DNA of 64,000 nt from Pseudolabrys sp. (GTDB lineage Bacteria; Pseudomonadota; Alphaproteobacteria; Rhizobiales; Xanthobacteraceae), in NCBI GenBank assembly GCA_026125895.1, contig JAHCKG010000023.1, positions 1 to 64,000 on the forward strand, read 5' to 3'. The stretch's first letter is position 1. Every line of letters starts with the position of its first letter. Under the pieces are notes generated by a model. It was not told where the DNA came from. It worked only from the letters and a program-made list of their open reading frames with translations, and made no database searches. Shown here piece by piece: positions 1 to 9,115 of the stretch. The translations under genes were made by a program, and so were the position numbers.

Positions 1-1
1 C

Positions 2-1633
2 GTGCGTCACGTACTGGTCAGGCATGAGCAGGGCGCGGTGCACGCCGCCGAAGGCTATGCCCGCTCCACGGGCAAGGTCGGCTGCGTCCTGGTGACGTCC
101 GGCCCCGGCGCCACCAACGCGGTCACCGGCCTGACCGACGCATTGTGCGACTCGATCCCGCTGGTCTGCATCACCGGCCAGGTGCCGACGCATCTCATCG
201 GCAACGACGCCTTCCAGGAGTGCGACACGGTCGGCATCACCCGGCCCTGCACCAAGCACAATTACCTGGTGAAGCGCGTCGAGGACCTGCCGCGCATCCT
301 GCACGAGGCCTTCCACATCGCGGCCAGCGGCCGGCCGGGCCCGGTGGTCATCGACATCCCCAAGGACGTCCAGTTCGCCACCGGCACCTATTCGGTGCCG
401 AAGGAATTCCCGCACACCGGCTATCACCCGAAGGTCAAGGGCGACAGCGCCGCGATCAAGGCTGCGGTCGAACTGATGGCGCGCGCCAAGAAGCCGATCT
501 TCTATACCGGCGGCGGCGTCATCAATTCCGGCAAGCACGCCAGCCAGTTGCTGCGCGAACTCGTCAAGACCACCGGCTTCCCGATCACCTCGACGCTGAT
601 GGGTCTCGGCGCCTTCCCGGCGGCCGATCCGCAGTGGATGGGCATGCTCGGCATGCACGGCACGCTGGAAGCCAACATGGCGATGCACGACTGCGACGTC
701 ATGATCTGCGTCGGCGCGCGCTTCGACGACCGCATCACCGGCCGCATCGACGCCTTCTCGCCGGGTTCGAAGAAGATCCACATCGACATCGACCCGTCGT
801 CGATCAACAAGAACATCCACGTCGATATCCCGATCGTCGGCGATTGCGCGCATGTGCTCGAGGACATGTTGCATCTGTGGAAGGCGGAGAAGAAGCAGGC
901 CGACAAGAAGGCCATTGGCGACTGGTGGAAGCAGATCGATAAGTGGCGCAGCCGCAAGTCGCTCGCCTACCGGCCGTCGAACGAGGTCATCAAGCCGCAA
1001 TACGCCATCCAGCGGCTGTTCGAGCTGACCAAGGATCGCGACACCTACATCACGACCGAAGTCGGTCAGCATCAGATGTGGGCGGCGCAGTTCTATCACT
1101 TCAACGAGCCGAACCGCTGGATGACCTCGGGCGGCCTTGGCACCATGGGTTACGGCCTGCCGGCCTCGGTCGGCGTGCAGCTCGCGCATCCCAAATCGCT
1201 GGTCATCGACATCGCCGGCGAAGCCTCGGTGCAGATGACGATGCAGGAATTGTCGACGGCGGTGCAGTACCGCCTGCCGATCAAGATCTTCATCCTCAAC
1301 AACAGCTACATGGGCATGGTGCGGCAGTGGCAGGAGCTGCTGCACGGCAGCCGCTACTCGGAGAGCTACTCGGAAGCGCTGCCCGACTTCGTCAAGCTGG
1401 CCGAGGCCATGCATGCCGTCGGCATCCGCTGCGAGAAGCCGGGCGACCTCGATCACGCCATCAAGGAGATGATCGATATCGACCGCCCGGTGCTGTTCGA
1501 CTGCGTCGTCGACCAGAAGGAAAACTGCTTCCCGATGATTCCGTCGGGCAAGGCGCATAATGAAATGATCCTCGGTGACTCCGGCGTCTCGCTCGACGAC
1601 GCCATCACCGAGGAAGGCAAGATGCTGGTTTAG
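2..1633 (+). CDS. ilvB: Acetolactate synthase large subunit, 5'-truncated by the window edge
   Basis: ThDP/FAD/Mg-dependent enzyme condensing two pyruvates, or pyruvate with 2-oxobutyrate, in the first common step of valine, leucine and isoleucine synthesis. The visible 543 residues begin inside the N-terminal ThDP domain: the text around RHEQGAVHAAEGYARSTGK carries the cofactor-activating Glu, and LVTSGPGATN follows. The GTG at base 2 is only an internal valine; about 45-60 N-terminal residues lie outside the window. The central FAD domain (VGARFDDRITG) and the C-terminal ThDP domain (TSGGLGTMGYGLPA, then NNSYMGMVRQWQ) are intact. The usual GDG-type Mg-binding motif reads GEAS (Glu codon 1220-1222). 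ilvN follows after 173 bases of palindromic repeat, so the two are probably co-transcribed. Confidence 0.96.
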   Translation: MRHVLVRHEQGAVHAAEGYARSTGKVGCVLVTSGPGATNAVTGLTDALCDSIPLVCITGQVPTHLIGNDAFQECDTVGITRPCTKHNYLVKRVEDLPRILHEAFHIAASGRPGPVVIDIPKDVQFATGTYSVPKEFPHTGYHPKVKGDSAAIKAAVELMARAKKPIFYTGGGVINSGKHASQLLRELVKTTGFPITSTLMGLGAFPAADPQWMGMLGMHGTLEANMAMHDCDVMICVGARFDDRITGRIDAFSPGSKKIHIDIDPSSINKNIHVDIPIVGDCAHVLEDMLHLWKAEKKQADKKAIGDWWKQIDKWRSRKSLAYRPSNEVIKPQYAIQRLFELTKDRDTYITTEVGQHQMWAAQFYHFNEPNRWMTSGGLGTMGYGLPASVGVQLAHPKSLVIDIAGEASVQMTMQELSTAVQYRLPIKIFILNNSYMGMVRQWQELLHGSRYSESYSEALPDFVKLAEAMHAVGIRCEKPGDLDHAIKEMIDIDRPVLFDCVVDQKENCFPMIPSGKAHNEMILGDSGVSLDDAITEEGKMLV

Positions 1634-1663
1634 TGTTTCGCGGCAGTTGCTGCCGCAAACTCA

Positions 1664-1785
1664 TGCGTCATGCGCGGGCTTGGCCCGCGCATCCATGATG
1701 AAGATCGGCGAATGACGGCCTTACGAAAGGCCTGCGTATGTCGAGAGCCATCATGGATTGCCGGGACAAGCCCGGCAATGACAGG
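1664..1785. repeat. Palindromic intergenic repeat between ilvB and ilvN
   Basis: Two GC-rich hairpins, gcgcgggc-ttg-gcccgcgc (1672-1690) and attgccggg-acaag-cccggcaat (1757-1779), stand as mirror images. The segment between them is bounded by atccatgatg and its complement catcatggat, so the whole unit can fold into one cruciform. It resembles the small palindromic extragenic repeats of Bradyrhizobium/Rhodopseudomonas-type genomes. It sits inside the ilv operon and does not end in a T-run, so it need not terminate transcription. Confidence 0.6.
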
Positions 1786-1806
1786 GTCTGAAACAGGATT
1801 GAGACA

Positions 1807-2367
1807 ATGAACGCCAACGCCAACATCCCTTCGAGCACGTCGCATTATCCGAGCGCGCCGACGGCGCAGAAATCGGAAAGCCACACCCTGTCGGTGCTGG
1901 TCGACAACGAGCCGGGAGTACTCGCCCGCGTCATCGGCCTGTTCTCCGGCCGCGGCTACAACATCGAGTCGCTCACGGTGTCGGAGACCGAGCACGCCAA
2001 GCACCAGTCGCTTATTACCGTCGTCACCACCGGCACGCCGATGGTGATCGAGCAGATCAAGAACCAGCTCGATCGCCTGGTGCCGGTGCACCGCGTCGTC
2101 GACATGACCTTGTCGGGCCGCTCGATCGAGCGCGAACTCGCCATGGTCAAGGTCGCCGGCAAGGGCGACAACCGGGTCGAGGCGCTGCGGCTGGCGGACG
2201 CCTTCCGCGCCCGCGTCATCGACGCGACCACCGAGAGCTTCATCTTCGAGATCACCGGCAAGAGCGAAAAGATCGAGCAGTTCATCGCGCTGATGCTGCC
2301 GCTCGGCCTCGTCGAGGTGTCGCGCACGGGTATCGCCGCGATCGCGCGTGGGCCGGACACGATGTAA
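1807..2367 (+). CDS. ilvN: Acetolactate synthase small (regulatory) subunit
   Basis: 186 residues. The regulatory subunit binds the IlvB catalytic subunit and confers valine feedback inhibition. An ACT domain begins near residue 25 (HTLSVLVDNEPGVLARVIGLF, split over the first beta strand and helix, then GRGYNIESLTVSETE) and is followed by the C-terminal small-subunit domain, including ELAMVKVAGKGDNRVEALRLAD. The length is slightly above the usual 160-180 because of a Ser/Ala-rich N-terminal tail. The TAA stop is immediately followed by the ATG of the LysE-family gene, suggesting translational coupling. Confidence 0.95.
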   Translation: MNANANIPSSTSHYPSAPTAQKSESHTLSVLVDNEPGVLARVIGLFSGRGYNIESLTVSETEHAKHQSLITVVTTGTPMVIEQIKNQLDRLVPVHRVVDMTLSGRSIERELAMVKVAGKGDNRVEALRLADAFRARVIDATTESFIFEITGKSEKIEQFIALMLPLGLVEVSRTGIAAIARGPDTM

Positions 2368-2964
2368 ATGCCGTACGACGTGTTCGCGGCGCTGGTGCTG
2401 TTCGTCTTCGTGACGGCGTTCACACCGGGGCCGAACAACATCATGGTGACGGCGTCGGGCGTTAATTTCGGCTTCATGCGCACCGTGCCGCACATGGCCG
2501 GGATCACCGCCGGCTTCGTCGTGCTGGTGGTCGCCGCCGCCGCCGGCCTTGGCGCCATCTTTGCCGCGGCGCCGGGCTTGCAGACGGCGCTGAAGATCGC
2601 CGGCGCGCTCTATATGCTGTGGCTCGCCTGGAAGGTCGCCAATTCGCGCCCCGACAGCGGCGCCAAGGTCGATCTGGCAAGCCCGATGACGTTCTGGCAG
2701 GCGCTGGCCTTCCAGTGGGTCAACCCCAAGGCCGTGGTCATGGCCCTCACCGTGATTGCCATCTATGTGCGGCCGGAATACCGGGTCCGCGACGCGCTCA
2801 TCGTGCTCGCCGTCGAGGTGGTGGCGACCATCGGCACCGTGGTCGCCTGGACCGGCTTCGGCGTCGCCCTGCGCGGCCTGCTGGCCAACCCGCGCCACGC
2901 CAGAACCTTCAACATCGTCATGGCCTTACTGCTGGTCGTCAGCATCGTGCCAATGGTCTTTTAG
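2368..2964 (+). CDS. LysE/RhtB-family amino-acid exporter
   Basis: 198-residue inner-membrane protein with the family's N-terminal signature (FTPGPNN near residue 20) and about six hydrophobic segments. Typical length for RhtB-type exporters of amino acids such as threonine, homoserine or leucine. Its ATG abuts the ilvN stop codon with no spacer, and ilvC follows 91 bases later. A role in exporting a branched-chain amino acid or intermediate is therefore a reasonable inference, but the substrate cannot be read from sequence. Confidence 0.88.
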   Translation: MPYDVFAALVLFVFVTAFTPGPNNIMVTASGVNFGFMRTVPHMAGITAGFVVLVVAAAAGLGAIFAAAPGLQTALKIAGALYMLWLAWKVANSRPDSGAKVDLASPMTFWQALAFQWVNPKAVVMALTVIAIYVRPEYRVRDALIVLAVEVVATIGTVVAWTGFGVALRGLLANPRHARTFNIVMALLLVVSIVPMVF

Positions 2965-3046
2965 CGGGGCTTTTGGGCTTGTGGGCGCGTCCGGGGCGTC
3001 CTAGAAGCAGGGCCGAATTTCCGGGTAAGGCAACAACACCGAGTAG

Positions 3047-4075
<1,029 letters not shown>

Positions 4076-4091
4076 GAGAGCAAGAACTGAC

Positions 4092-4469
4092 GTGCGCAAG
4101 CACATCGTCATCGTTGCAACGGCCGCCCTTGTCGGGGCGGCCGTTTGCGCTTCTGCGGCCGAGCCGGACGAGGCTGAAAAGGGCTGCGACGGCTCGACCT
4201 ATGACATGGTCGAGTGTCTCAAGGGCAAGACCGATGCGTGGGACAAGCGGCTCAACGCCGCCTATCCGAAGGCGCTGGCGGCGGCGCAGCCGAAGCAGCG
4301 CGAGCAACTGCGCAAGGCGCAGCGCGCCTGGGTCGCCTATCGCGACGCCAATTGCCTGTACTGGGCGCTGGGCGAGGGCACCATCGCCCGCATTCAGGCG
4401 AGCGACTGTATGTACCGCATGACCAAGGAACGCGCCGAAGAGCTCGAAGGCGCGGTGGAACAGAACTAA
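4092..4469 (+). CDS. Small secreted LprI-like (DUF1311) protein
   Basis: 125 residues with a GTG start 16 bases after ilvC. A signal peptide (MRKHIVIVATAALVGAAVCASAA) precedes a short mature domain with paired cysteines (GCDGSTYDMVEC; ANCLYWALGEG; ASDCMYR) and the LprI signature around QRAWVAYRDANC. Members of this family are periplasmic or lipoprotein inhibitors of host lysozyme or proteins of unknown role. The function here is unproven. Confidence 0.8.
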   Translation: MRKHIVIVATAALVGAAVCASAAEPDEAEKGCDGSTYDMVECLKGKTDAWDKRLNAAYPKALAAAQPKQREQLRKAQRAWVAYRDANCLYWALGEGTIARIQASDCMYRMTKERAEELEGAVEQN

Positions 4470-4478
4470 CCGCTCCGG

Positions 4479-6023
4479 CTACTTCGCGCCGATTTCCTTC
4501 CACAGCCAGCGCGCCACTTCATCCGGCGAGGTGCCGGTATTGGCGCGCAGGTTGGCGTCGCGCATGGTCTCGACGTCGATCTTGCCGATCAGCGGCTTGA
4601 GCGCGTCGATGAATTTCGCATCGTTGGCGCGGGCGGGCGACACCAGCAATATCGCATCGTAGGGCGGCAACGATTGCTTGGGATCCTCGAGCACGACCAG
4701 ATCGTATTTTGCGATCAGCCCGTCGCTGGAAAAGGCAGAGACGACATCGACGTCGCCATTGGCCGCGGCCGGATACATGAACTGCGCCTGCATCTGCCGC
4801 TGAGACGCGAAGTTGAGCCCGTAGGCCGCCTTGACCGCGCGCCATTCCGGCCGGGCGAAGAATTCGTAGTCGCCGGCAATCGTCATCTGCGGCGCGTGGC
4901 GGGCGAGGTCGGCGATGGTCCGGATGCCGAGTTCTTCGGCGCGCTTGCGCGACATCGCCAGCGCATAGGCGTTCTCGAAGCCGAGGCCGCCGACCATGGT
5001 GATGCCGTGCTTCTCCTTGGCCCAGGCGCCGACTTCCGCCATCACCTCGCTGCGCGACTTGACGTCCTTGCGGCCCATCAGATTCGCCCAGATCGTACCG
5101 GTGTATTCGACATAGGCGTCGATTTCGTTGTTGGCGAGCGCGTTGAAGATGACGGTCGAGCCGAGACCCTCGCGCGTCGATGCCGTCATGCCGGCCGCAT
5201 CGACGCGCTGTTCCATCAGCGCCGCCAGGATGTACTGCTCGGCGAAGGTCTTGGCGCCGATCGAATAGCTCGACTGGACGCGGACGAAGTGCGGCGCCAG
5301 CGCCGCCAGCACGATCAGCGTCACTCCGCCGGCGCCGAGCGCGAAGATGCGCTGATTGCGCCGCGCGACGCCCAGTTCCATGGCGGCGAGGCAGCGATCG
5401 ACGAGGAGGGCAAGCGCGGCGGCGGCGAAGCAGCCGAACAGCACGAACACCCAGTTCTGCGTCTGCAAGCCCGCGAAGATGTAATTGCCGAGGCTGGTCT
5501 GACCGATCGGCGTCGACAAGGTCGCGGTGCCGATCACCCAGACGGTGGCGGTGCGGATGCCGGCCATGATGATCGGCATGGCGATCGGCACATCGATCAG
5601 CCAGAAGGTCTTGCGCCGCGTCAGGCCGAGCGCGCGGGCCGCGTCATGCACGCCTTCCTCGACCCCTGACAGTCCGGTAATCGAATTGCGCAGGATCGGC
5701 AGCATCGAATAGAGCGCCAGCGCCAGCACCGACGGCAGGAAGCCGAGCGCCGAGAAGCCGAAGCCGAGCGTCTTCTCGGTCAAGGTCGAGAGTGCCAGCA
5801 GCAGCGGGTAAAACAATGTCAGCAGCGCGAGGCCGGGAACCGTCTGGATCGTGCTGGCAACACCGAGCAGCACCGAGCGCAGCCGCGGCCGGCGCAAGGC
5901 GAAGATCGCCAGCGGCAGACTGATGCCGAGGCCGAGCGCCATCGCCACCATGCTGACCAGAACATGGCTGCCGAGATAATCCGGCAGGCGCGCGAAAGCT
6001 TCAGAAAATCGTAATCCCAGCAT
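4479..6023 (-). CDS. Glycine betaine/choline-type ABC transporter, permease fused to substrate-binding domain
   Basis: 514 residues. The N-terminal ~220 residues form a typical OpuAB/YehW-type permease with about six membrane spans and the ATPase-contact loop (EEGVHDAARALGLTRRKTFW). After a further membrane segment the C-terminal ~290 residues form a periplasmic QAT-type binding domain beginning near SSYSIGAKTFAEQYILAAL, with the conserved YVEYTGT segment. I chose the ATG at 6023 because the permease homology begins there (MLGLRFSEAFARLPDYLGSH); the 65 extra codons up to 6218 look non-native and run into the divergent gene's leader. No cognate ATPase is adjacent. Ligand (betaine, choline, carnitine) not determinable. 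Confidence 0.86.
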   Translation of the reverse strand: MLGLRFSEAFARLPDYLGSHVLVSMVAMALGLGISLPLAIFALRRPRLRSVLLGVASTIQTVPGLALLTLFYPLLLALSTLTEKTLGFGFSALGFLPSVLALALYSMLPILRNSITGLSGVEEGVHDAARALGLTRRKTFWLIDVPIAMPIIMAGIRTATVWVIGTATLSTPIGQTSLGNYIFAGLQTQNWVFVLFGCFAAAALALLVDRCLAAMELGVARRNQRIFALGAGGVTLIVLAALAPHFVRVQSSYSIGAKTFAEQYILAALMEQRVDAAGMTASTREGLGSTVIFNALANNEIDAYVEYTGTIWANLMGRKDVKSRSEVMAEVGAWAKEKHGITMVGGLGFENAYALAMSRKRAEELGIRTIADLARHAPQMTIAGDYEFFARPEWRAVKAAYGLNFASQRQMQAQFMYPAAANGDVDVVSAFSSDGLIAKYDLVVLEDPKQSLPPYDAILLVSPARANDAKFIDALKPLIGKIDVETMRDANLRANTGTSPDEVARWLWKEIGAK

Positions 6024-6230
6024 CTGTGGGGATAGTGCGATGATAAGTCCGGTACCGCAACCCGTTAATCGCTGTGCGAGGAAAAAACTCTGAGCCGACG
6101 CTGCGAATGCCGCGCAATATCGGCATATTTGCTCGATGGCGGCGTCGGTTGCAATTTGTCCGGCTTCGCGCGGCCCCTTCCTGCGGTGAAAGCGCCGTGC
6201 CACACTGACGGAAGCCAAGGGGAGGCCGAC

Positions 6231-6650
6231 ATGTCAGACCGCATGGAAATGGAAAGTCTCGTCCGCGCGCTCTATGCCGCGCGCGTTGGCAATGACATCG
6301 CGACCGTCGAGCGCCTGTTCGCCGACGACGCACAGTTCGAAATACTCGGCAGCAATCCGGCCGCGGTGAAGACGATCGGCAAGCGCAACATTGTCGCCGC
6401 CGCGCAAGCGCTCATGAAGACGTTCGTGATGGACGAATTGGAGATCGTCGCGCTGCTGATCGACGGCAATCGCGCCGCGGTGCACTGGCGGGTTCAGGTC
6501 AAGCCGGCAGGAAGTGGAACGTCGGCGCCGACCGACATGATCGACATTCTGACGATCGAGAACGGCCGGGTCACGGCGCTGACCGAAATATGCGATTCAG
6601 CGTTGGCCATGCGGCTCGCCGGATCCGCGCCTCGGCTGCAGATGGCCTGA
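6231..6650 (+). CDS. SnoaL-like / NTF2-fold protein
   Basis: 139 residues with the alpha+beta-barrel layout of the NTF2/SnoaL superfamily: an N-terminal helix (MESLVRALYAARVGNDIATVERLFADDAQFE), a central strand region and the closing DMIDILTIENGRVTALTEICD. The start at 6231 is preceded by AAGGGGAGG at ideal spacing; the frame is open upstream to 6129 but that part looks like leader. Divergently transcribed from the betaine-type transporter. No catalytic residues can be assigned. Confidence 0.8.
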   Translation: MSDRMEMESLVRALYAARVGNDIATVERLFADDAQFEILGSNPAAVKTIGKRNIVAAAQALMKTFVMDELEIVALLIDGNRAAVHWRVQVKPAGSGTSAPTDMIDILTIENGRVTALTEICDSALAMRLAGSAPRLQMA

Positions 6651-6760
6651 TCGCGCTTCGGATAATTGTGGGCCGGCACCGGCGGGAGCTTGTGCCGGAT
6701 TGCCGGGGAACCGTAATCCGGCCAGATTGCCGGCGGTGACACCACACGGGGGCGCTGCCG

Positions 6761-7273
6761 ATGCCGATCACAACGGAGTTCGTCGTCCGTCTGGCGAAAG
6801 TGCTGATGACCGCGGCGCTCGCGGCGTTTGCCTTCATCGTCACCTACGACAATCTGGTCGATTACGGCTCGAATTACGAGTTCGTCAAACACGTCCTGAG
6901 CATGGACACGACCTTCCCGGGCAACCGGCTGATGGATCGCGCCATCACCAGCCCGACCGCATGGGCGGCCGGTTACGCCGCGCTGATCGCGGCCGAGGGC
7001 GCAACCTGTATCCTGCTCGCGATCGGCGCGGTGACGATGTTGCGTGCCGTGCAGTTGCCGGCGTCGGCCTTCAATCGCGCCAAGGGCTGGATGGTGGCCG
7101 GTGCGACGTTGGGCTTCGGCGTCTGGTTCTTCGGCTTCATGGTGGTGGGCGGCGAGTTTTTCGCCATGTGGCAGTCGAAGACCTGGAACGGTCAGGAGGC
7201 GGCCTTCCGCTTTTACATGTCGTTGCTGGCGGTCCTCATCTTCGTCAATCAGCGCGACACCGACCCGGCCTGA
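6761..7273 (+). CDS. DUF2165-family integral membrane protein
   Basis: 170 residues with about four hydrophobic helices (near residues 10-28, 67-90, 105-130 and 148-163). It matches the family of predicted small membrane proteins with the conserved features TYDNLVDYGSNYEFVKHVLSMD and AFRFY near the end (motif split to stay short: TYDNLVDYGSNY, then VLSMD). Function of the family is unknown. It stands alone between the NTF2-like gene and the ABC operon. Confidence 0.8.
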   Translation: MPITTEFVVRLAKVLMTAALAAFAFIVTYDNLVDYGSNYEFVKHVLSMDTTFPGNRLMDRAITSPTAWAAGYAALIAAEGATCILLAIGAVTMLRAVQLPASAFNRAKGWMVAGATLGFGVWFFGFMVVGGEFFAMWQSKTWNGQEAAFRFYMSLLAVLIFVNQRDTDPA

Positions 7274-7408
7274 CGCCCGCTCGCACGGCGGCGCCAAATT
7301 CCGTTCCGCAACGGCAGGGGCCTGTTTTTCGCGGGCCGCTTTGGGTTGCAATACCGGCGTGAGCGGCTAGTTTGCGCGGGCTCGCGGGAGACCGGGGAAG
7401 GCAAAGAC

Positions 7409-8242
7409 ATGGCGGCGACGATGACCGCGACAGCGACGACGCACGGGGCGGCGGTGGCCCTGAACACGGTCGATGTGGCCTTCCGGCTCGCGGATGGCGG
7501 CACGTTCCGGGCGGTCAGCAATGCGACGCTCAACGTCGCCGACGGCGAGTTCGTCTCCATCGTCGGGCCGACCGGCTGCGGCAAATCCACGCTGCTCAAC
7601 ATCGCCGCCGGCCTGCTGGCGCCGGCCGCGGGTTCCGTCGACATTTTTGGCGCGCGTCTGTCCGATCTGAACCGCCAGGCCGGCTATCTCTTCCAGGCCG
7701 ACGCGCTGTTTCCGTGGAAGACCGCGCTGGAGAATGTCGCCATCGGTCTCGAGATCGTCGGCGTGCCGCAGACCGAGGCGAGGGCGCGCGCCAAGGACTG
7801 GCTCGGCAAGGTCGGGCTGGGCGCGTTCGGCGACCGCTATCCGCACATGCTGTCGGGCGGCCAGCGCAAGCGCGTGGGCCTTGCCCAGGTGCTCATTCGC
7901 GATCCGAAAATCCTGCTGATGGACGAGCCCTTCGGTCCGCTCGACGCGCAGACCCGGCAGATCATGGGCAACTTGCTGCTCGATCTGTGGAGCGCCGACC
8001 GCAAGGCGGTGCTGTTCGTGACCCACGACCTCGAGGAGGCGATCGCCTTGTCCGACCGCGTCGTCATCATGTCGGCGGGGCCGGCTTCGCGCATCATTGG
8101 CGACTGGCGGGTGAATCTGCCGCGGCCGCGCGACATTTCCGAGGTCAGGCTCGACCCCGGCTTCCATGACCTGCACCGCGATATCTGGCACATGCTCAAG
8201 GAAGAAGTCGTCAAGGGCTACGCCCAGGCGGAGGGCCGGTGA
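7409..8242 (+). CDS. NitT/TauT-type ABC transporter, ATP-binding subunit
   Basis: 277 residues. Walker A GPTGCGKST (near residue 53), Q-loop (AGYLFQADALFPWKT), signature LSGGQRKRVGLAQVL, Walker B ILLMDEPFGPLD and the switch His in FVTHDLEEA. Most similar in style to SsuB/TauB/NrtD. The start at 7409 is preceded by GGGGAAGG; the open frame extends to 7346 without a better start. Its stop codon overlaps the permease start (GTGATG), so the two are coupled. Confidence 0.93.
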   Translation: MAATMTATATTHGAAVALNTVDVAFRLADGGTFRAVSNATLNVADGEFVSIVGPTGCGKSTLLNIAAGLLAPAAGSVDIFGARLSDLNRQAGYLFQADALFPWKTALENVAIGLEIVGVPQTEARARAKDWLGKVGLGAFGDRYPHMLSGGQRKRVGLAQVLIRDPKILLMDEPFGPLDAQTRQIMGNLLLDLWSADRKAVLFVTHDLEEAIALSDRVVIMSAGPASRIIGDWRVNLPRPRDISEVRLDPGFHDLHRDIWHMLKEEVVKGYAQAEGR

Positions 8243-9030
8243 TGTCGCGCACCACCTTGCTCACCCTTCAGGTCGCGGTGGCCGTCGTCTTCGTCGCGGT
8301 CTGGTACGTGTTCACGACCTATCCGGTGTTCGGCCACATCTTGCTGCCGCCGTTCTTCTTCTCCAACCCGGTCGATGTCGTCAAACAGGTCATCGCCTGG
8401 TTCGTCTCCGGCGTGATCTGGAAGCACCTGTGGGTGACGTTGCTGGAATCGATGCTCGCCTTCGTCATCGGCTCGGTCGGCGGCGTGCTGGTCGGCTTCT
8501 GGTTCGCGCGCCAGCCGCGCACCGCCGCGGTGTTCGACCCTTACGTCAAGATGGCCAACGCGCTGCCGCGCGTGGTGCTGGCGCCGATCTTCACGCTGTG
8601 GCTCGGCCTCGGCATCTGGTCCAAGGTGGCGCTCGGCGTCACGCTGGTGTTCTTCATCGTCTTCTTCAACGTCTACCAGGGCGTCAAGGAAGTCTCGCCC
8701 ACCGTGCTCGCCAATGCCCGCATGCTCGGCATGAAAGAGCGCCAGCTGATGCGCCACGTCTACTGGCCGTCGGCGCTGTCCTGGATGTTCTCGTCGCTGC
8801 ACACCTCGGTCGGCTTCGCCGTGGTCGGCGCGGTCGTCGGCGAGTATCTCGGCGCCGCGGCCGGGCTCGGCTATCTGATCCAGCAGGCGGAAGGGGTCTT
8901 CGACGTCGCCGGGGTGTTCGCCGGCATGCTCGTGCTGGCCGCCTTCGTCATCGTCATCGACATGATCGTGACCCTGGTCGAGAAGCGGCTCCTGGTCTGG
9001 CGGCCCGCCGTGGGCGATGCGAGACCGTGA
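8242..9030 (+). CDS. NitT/TauT-type ABC transporter, permease
   Basis: 262 residues with about six membrane spans and the EAA-like loop (LANARMLGMKERQLMRHVYWPSA). Belongs to the SsuC/TauC permease group. The ATG at 8242 overlaps the TGA of the ATPase gene; a GTG three bases earlier is also in frame. The binding protein gene follows 85 bases later, making ATPase-permease-SBP order. Confidence 0.92.
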   Translation: MSRTTLLTLQVAVAVVFVAVWYVFTTYPVFGHILLPPFFFSNPVDVVKQVIAWFVSGVIWKHLWVTLLESMLAFVIGSVGGVLVGFWFARQPRTAAVFDPYVKMANALPRVVLAPIFTLWLGLGIWSKVALGVTLVFFIVFFNVYQGVKEVSPTVLANARMLGMKERQLMRHVYWPSALSWMFSSLHTSVGFAVVGAVVGEYLGAAAGLGYLIQQAEGVFDVAGVFAGMLVLAAFVIVIDMIVTLVEKRLLVWRPAVGDARP

Positions 9031-9115
9031 GGGGCGGGTTGCTTTTGAAAGGCTAGGCAATGCCCGGTGGCTCGCCTAGATTGCGCGCCAACGACAGCAC
9101 ATGAGGAGGAAACCG

